Assembly: GCA_026214975.1 (NCBI GenBank)
Contig: CM047805.1
Span: forward strand, 5,766,001-5,830,000
Direction of reading: 5' to 3'
From: Gentiana macrophylla
Lineage: Eukaryota; Streptophyta; Magnoliopsida; Gentianales; Gentianaceae
DNA: 64,000 nt
Shown: in pieces, positions 60,359 through 64,000 of the stretch
Layout: the number at the start of each line of letters is the position of its first letter
Position numbering within the stretch: position 1 is the stretch's first letter
Program-made: the position numbers and the translations under genes
Notes under the pieces: model-generated
What the model was told of the DNA's origin: nothing
What the model saw: only the letters and a program-made list of their open reading frames with translations
Database searches by the model: none

Positions 60359-61175
60359 ATGTCTTCTTCATCTGAAAGTTTTAACCCAGAGTCTGTTGTC
60401 TCTGACCCTGTTTTAGATGAGGGGCTTTAAGTATGCTTTCGTCTGACTGCCTCTCCAACGGCCAAACGTTACTTCCATGACTTTTTCAAAGAATCGCCTC
60501 TTATGCGGGAGAGAGAGGGTTGGACGGTGGTCGATTGGTCCAGGCCACCGGGCTAGGATTCTTGCCGATGATTGGGCAAGACTTGTAGCTCCTCCGGTTG
60601 GGGAGTATAACCTGACCTTGGTTCGTGAATTCTACTCCGCCTTGTCAGCGGATAATGATGATGAGGATACCACTACCGTTGCTGTTCGTGGAGTGGTGGT
60701 GAATTTTACCCCGGCCGCTATCAATGGGTTTTACGGCCTCCCTAATCCTGCTGAGGATTATGACGTCCTTTGGGACCTTGAAGATCCGATCAACTATTTT
60801 GGCACTCTCGCTGAAGCATTCGAGTCTCTGTTCTGACACGAGTGGGTGCATGATATGGAGGTCAGGGTCCATATACTCAGTCGCCCAGAGAGGGAGTGGA
60901 AATGCTTCTTGAATACTCGGGTTTTTTGCATGCCTAATTATAAGGTGGTTACTGAACCTGAGGCGTTTGTTCTTCACGCCCTTTCGTTGCCTGACGTGCC
61001 GATTAACTGGGGTCGATTGATTCACCAAGAGGCGATCAAGTTCGCCCGACTGAGGGATGGCGGTCTGGTTATGCCATTTTCTTGGATGATCTCCAACATG
61101 TGCATTCGAAGCCTTGGCATGCCGGTGTGCCCGACCACTGATGTATATATAGCGGCTTCAGCCCCAGAGGCATGA
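60359..61175 (+). pseudogene. Antisense unit 3: retroelement-associated protein, paralogue B, broken
   Basis: ATG at 60359 (MSSSSESFNPESVVSD) reaches a stop at 60428. After a frameshifted part (to about 60540), the main frame gives RARILADDWARLVAPP, LVREFYSALSADN and VRGVVVNFTPAAINGFYGLP. An in-frame TGA at 60834 interrupts it. The same frame then continues with EWKCFLNTRVF, INWGRLIHQEAI and ends GMPVCPTTDVYI... at 61173. It is a diverged tandem copy of unit 2, which starts about 1.2 kb upstream. The 3' end lies 225 bp from the end of pol, in convergent orientation. Confidence 0.75.
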
Positions 61176-61399
61176 ATTTTTTTTATTTTTTTATTTTGGA
61201 AGAATTTTCCCGCTTATACAAATTTTTCCTTAATGAATTTCTATTTTTGACCGCGTTGTTCACCCCGCCCCCTTCTGTGTCGGACGGGCTTTGCTTGTCG
61301 GAGATAGAATTCATTTATAATAAACAAAAATTAAAAGAGGCTTGGCGCCTTTATATTAACATTGCTTTAAAATAAAAATAAAAAACTGATGCCACCGGT
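61176..61399. other. Convergent gap between antisense unit 3 and pol
   Basis: About 225 bp, AT-rich, with AAAATAAAAATAAAA near 61368 that could end plus-strand transcripts. Pol ends from the right and unit 3 from the left. Confidence 0.6.
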
Positions 61400-63160
61400 C
61401 TTACATGTAATATTTCTTCAGATTGTCAGCGTGCCATGGCCTGTTGAATTCACGGCCCTCTCTGTCCGAGAGAATGTAGGTTCCCTTTTTGACAATCTTT
61501 GACACTCGCCAAGGACCTTCCCGCCACCAACTTTCCTTATCTGCTTTTTTTTTTGGCCTGTGGCCTGCCGCTTTCGGAGGACAAAATCCCCCACCGCAAG
61601 CGAGTGATCTCGGATATGCCGATCGTGGTATCTCTTGGCGGCTTGTTTGTAATTGACCAGTTGGGCTCGGGCCTTAAGACGTTTTTCTTCAGCCAGGTCT
61701 AATTCGACCTGTCGATTAGTCACGTTGCTGGCTTCGTCGAAATGCGAGACCCTGATGCTTGGGAGTGCCATTTCTACCGGTGCCATTGCTTCCGAGCCAT
61801 ATGTTAACGAGAACGGAGTCTCCCCCATTGTTTTTTTTCGAGTTGTCCGCAGAGCCCATCGGGCTTCTGGCAGGTAGTCCACCCATTTATCCACCTTATC
61901 GTCTAGGCTCTTTTTTAGCACCTTTAATACTTGCTTGTTGGCATTCTCTGCCTGTCCGTTTCCTTGGGGGTAGCACACCGAGGACTGCCAATGTTTGACA
62001 TTGTGTTCTTTGCAAAAATCATCGAACTCATCCCTAAACTGTGGACCGTGATCGGACACAATGGCACGTGGCACTCCGAATCGAGTCCAGACTTGGTCTA
62101 GTAGGAAATATATGATGTCACTGGCACATATTTTCACAAGCGCTTTTGCCTCGATCCATTTCGTGAAGTAATCCACGGCGACGACCACATATTCGCATTT
62201 TGATCTCCCCTTTTTGAGCGGACCGATCAGGTCGATGGCCCACATGTTGAAAGTCCAGGCAGCTGTCACTATGCTCTCTTCCACAGAAGGTAGCCGGGGA
62301 ATAGTGGCGAAGCGTTGGCATTTATCACAGCTCTTAGCATATCTTACGGCGTCTTCCACAAGCTTCGGCCAGTAGTATCCTGCTAACGACACCTTTTGGG
62401 CGAGGGTGCGGTTGGAGGGATGGCCGCCATATACTCCCTCGTGTAGCTCTATGAGAATTCCATGTACTTCATCGGGCCAGACACACCGCTGCAGCGGTTT
62501 CGAGAACGATCGCCGGTATAAAATTCCGTTTAGTATGGTATACCGCGCTGCCCTCTTCCCCAAGGCCTGAGCCTCCTTGGCGTCTTCTGGTGATACCCCG
62601 TTTTCTATATACGCTTTTATTTCGTCTGTCCAGGACGGGGTTGATGATTGGATGTCCATGATTTCGGCCCGACAGACGGCGGGCTCTTCCAGATATTCGA
62701 ACATGATCGAGGGGTTGCTGATCTCATCTTTAGATATGAGTTTGGACAGGTAGTCTGCTCGTTCATTCTGCTCTCGCGGTATGCCCTTGAATTCGTAATA
62801 TTTGAAACCGCTCCTGAGCTTTCTGGAGAGGTTGAGGTACTTCTTGAGTACTTCGTCCCTCGCTTCGAATTTGCCGTTTATTTGGCATACTATCACTTGT
62901 GAATCGCAAAACACTTCTAAGCTCTCGACGCTCATAGATTTTTCCAGTTCTAGGCCGGCGATGACCGCTTCGTACTCGGCCTGATTGTTGGATGCGGTGA
63001 AATTGAACCACAAGGTTTTTTCAATCTCTTCGGATGAGCCTGGCTCTAAAAGTATTATCCCAAAGACCACAACCGCTTTCGCTCATGCCCGGCCGACGTA
63101 CATCCGCCGCCGCAGAGGGTCGGTCTATTCGGCTCGACCTCTACTGGGGTGCTTGATTTG
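61400..63160 (-). pseudogene. Tat element second RNase H and integrase
   Basis: Archaeal-type RNase H at about 63100-62740, with FNFTASNNQAEYEAVIAGLEL, SLEVFCDSQVIVCQ and EQNERADYLSKL. Its first catalytic aspartate (expected YVDG) appears as YVGR. Integrase follows: an HHCC zinc site (LIELHEGVYGGHP, then CDKCQRF) and a core with MWAIDLIGP, IVSDHGPQF and GQAENANKQVLK, which keep the D, D and E of the catalytic triad. The C-terminal part ends in a frameshift near 61525. In the next frame RPWHADNLKKYYM is read to the stop at 61400. Frame length and motifs fit Tat-lineage pol. Confidence 0.88.
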
Positions 63161-64000
63161 TCAACGCTTGGCGAACTAGGCTGCCTGGTGGGTCCTTCCT
63201 CTGTGAAGCTCGTTTCAACTATAAAGTCTGCTAGGGCTTGGGCCTTTATACCCTTTCTGGGCTCGTATCGAATATCGAATTCGGTCAGCTCTATGGCCCA
63301 TCGTAGCATTCAGCCTGAGAGGTCTGGCTTGTGCAATAGATGTCGTAGAGGGCTATTTGTTAGGACCACGATTGTGTGTGAAGAAAAATAAGCCCTGAGT
63401 TTTCGGGCGGCGACAACAAGCGAGTAGGCTAACTTTTCTGCATTAAGATAGCAGCTCTCAACGGGACTTTGATACATAATAAACGGGCTTTTGGAGGGTT
63501 CCATCCTCCTTGACAAAAACAGCTACAACGGCCCGGTCCGAAGCGGCCAGATACAAAAAGAGTCATCCCCTAATGCTGGGCTGACTAACAGCGGAGGGCT
63601 TGCCAGGTACTCTTTGACGGCTTTGAAGGCCTGAGAGCATTCTTCTGTCCACTCAAAGGTCTTGTTCCCCTTGAGAATTTTGAAGAAAGGGAGACACTTG
63701 TCTGCGGATCTGGAGACGAATCTTCCCAAAGCGATGATTCGTCCGTTTAACCTCTGAACCTCTTTCACACATCTTGGCTCTTCCATGTTAGCCAGAGACT
63801 GGATTTTCTCAAGATTTGCCTCGATCCCCCTCTGAGTTACCATGAAACCTAGGAATTTTCCGGCTTGGACTCCGAAGGTGCATTTCGTGGGGTTGAGCTT
63901 CATAGAATGCGCCTTGACGTTGTCGAAAGTTTCCTGGAGGTCGGCCAGATGGCCAGCGCTGGAAGATTTGACCACCATGTCGTCGATGTAAGCTTCCATG
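63161..64000 (-). pseudogene. Tat element RT end and first RNase H, partial
   Basis: RT begins beyond the window edge. The visible part starts at MEAYIDDMVVKSS with the catalytic YIDD, then TKCTFGV, GKFLGFMVTQRGIE and the connection segment to about 63560. A frameshift near 63520 separates it from the classic RNase H (LNAEKLAYSLVVAARKLRAYF, 63310-63516). That part ends in an in-frame TGA at 63308 before MLRWAIELTEFDI. A linker with Pro and Thr-rich sequence leads into the second RNase H. The part shown is the C-terminal third of RT. Confidence 0.88.

Larger units (their letters stand above)
53511..64000 (-). mobile_element. Tat-lineage Ty3/gypsy element, 3' half
   Basis: Minus-strand element that runs off the right edge inside RT. 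In transcription order: RT (YIDD), RNase H, a second archaeal-type RNase H, integrase with HHCC and DD35E, stop at 61400, then a 7.3 kb 3' region with three antisense gene-like units and a 72-bp tandem array, a polypurine tract and the 3' LTR. A second RNase H of the ASNNQAEYEA type before integrase is diagnostic of the plant Tat lineage. Extra antisense ORFs and tandem repeats between integrase and the 3' LTR are also reported for that lineage. The LTR outer edge near 53511 is approximate. Confidence 0.85.

Noticed and set aside
54820..61175. Host genes next to a transposon, not part of it
   Set aside because: They lie between pol and a PPT-defined 3' LTR of the same element, and the domains are ones known from gypsy elements. 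A captured host origin cannot be fully excluded.

Overview
This window is plant nuclear DNA and almost certainly intergenic heterochromatin. I see no ordinary cellular gene. Nearly every coding trace belongs to a transposable element: several Ty1/copia lineages, Ty3/gypsy elements, a LINE, a Helitron relic and a foldback MITE. Short plastid pieces (petD, ycf2) sit in nuclear context. LTR elements with tRNA-Met and tRNA-Asp primer sites and a plant-type LINE with a CCHC ORF1 point to an angiosperm, probably a eudicot. The species cannot be named from this sequence.

Layout. (1) 1-5238 plus 17062-17753: minus-strand Sirevirus-like copia (Sire-1) whose 5' LTR is split by an 11.8 kb block. (2) 5239-17061: that block holds two gypsy-type LTR pieces at its ends, an RE1/Ale-like copia relic (7205-10442), a copia LTR start (10449-11045) and a LINE (11060-15890). 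(3) 17754-19924: non-coding sequence with a gypsy PBS/LTR edge and plastid-derived DNA. (4) 19925-33666: complete minus-strand Sirevirus-like element (Sire-2), with two ~1.7 kb LTRs, 5-bp target duplication ATAAC, gag, pol and a long post-pol ORF. It sits inside an older copia integrase. (5) 33906-37431: truncated plus-strand copia, followed by LTR-like fragments. (6) 37876-45595: a Sirevirus-like LTR split by a 6.2 kb non-coding gypsy element (LARD type) with 1,944-bp LTRs and TGTGT duplication. (7) 45596-47894: minus-strand truncated copia of the same family as (5). (8) 48240-53130: AT-rich Helitron relic with helicase, then a foldback MITE split by a copia solo LTR (AAAAT duplication). (9) About 53511 to the window end: 3' half of a minus-strand Tat-lineage gypsy element.

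The most interesting part is (9). Between the end of pol and the 3' LTR, this element carries three antisense (plus-strand) gene-like units, each with its own TATA box. The first has a 5'-UTR intron and other probable introns. The second and third are tandem paralogues. Next to the LTR lies a 72-bp in-phase tandem repeat. Extra antisense ORFs and 3' tandem repeats are known for Tat-lineage elements. Three promoter-equipped units, one with introns, in one element is the part worth checking.

Caution on breaks. Paired LTRs, which are identical at insertion, differ here mainly at CAG/CTG trinucleotides, in both the Sire-2 and LARD pairs. That looks like context-specific base-calling error at methylated CHG sites as much as real decay, so many frameshifts reported here may be technical.
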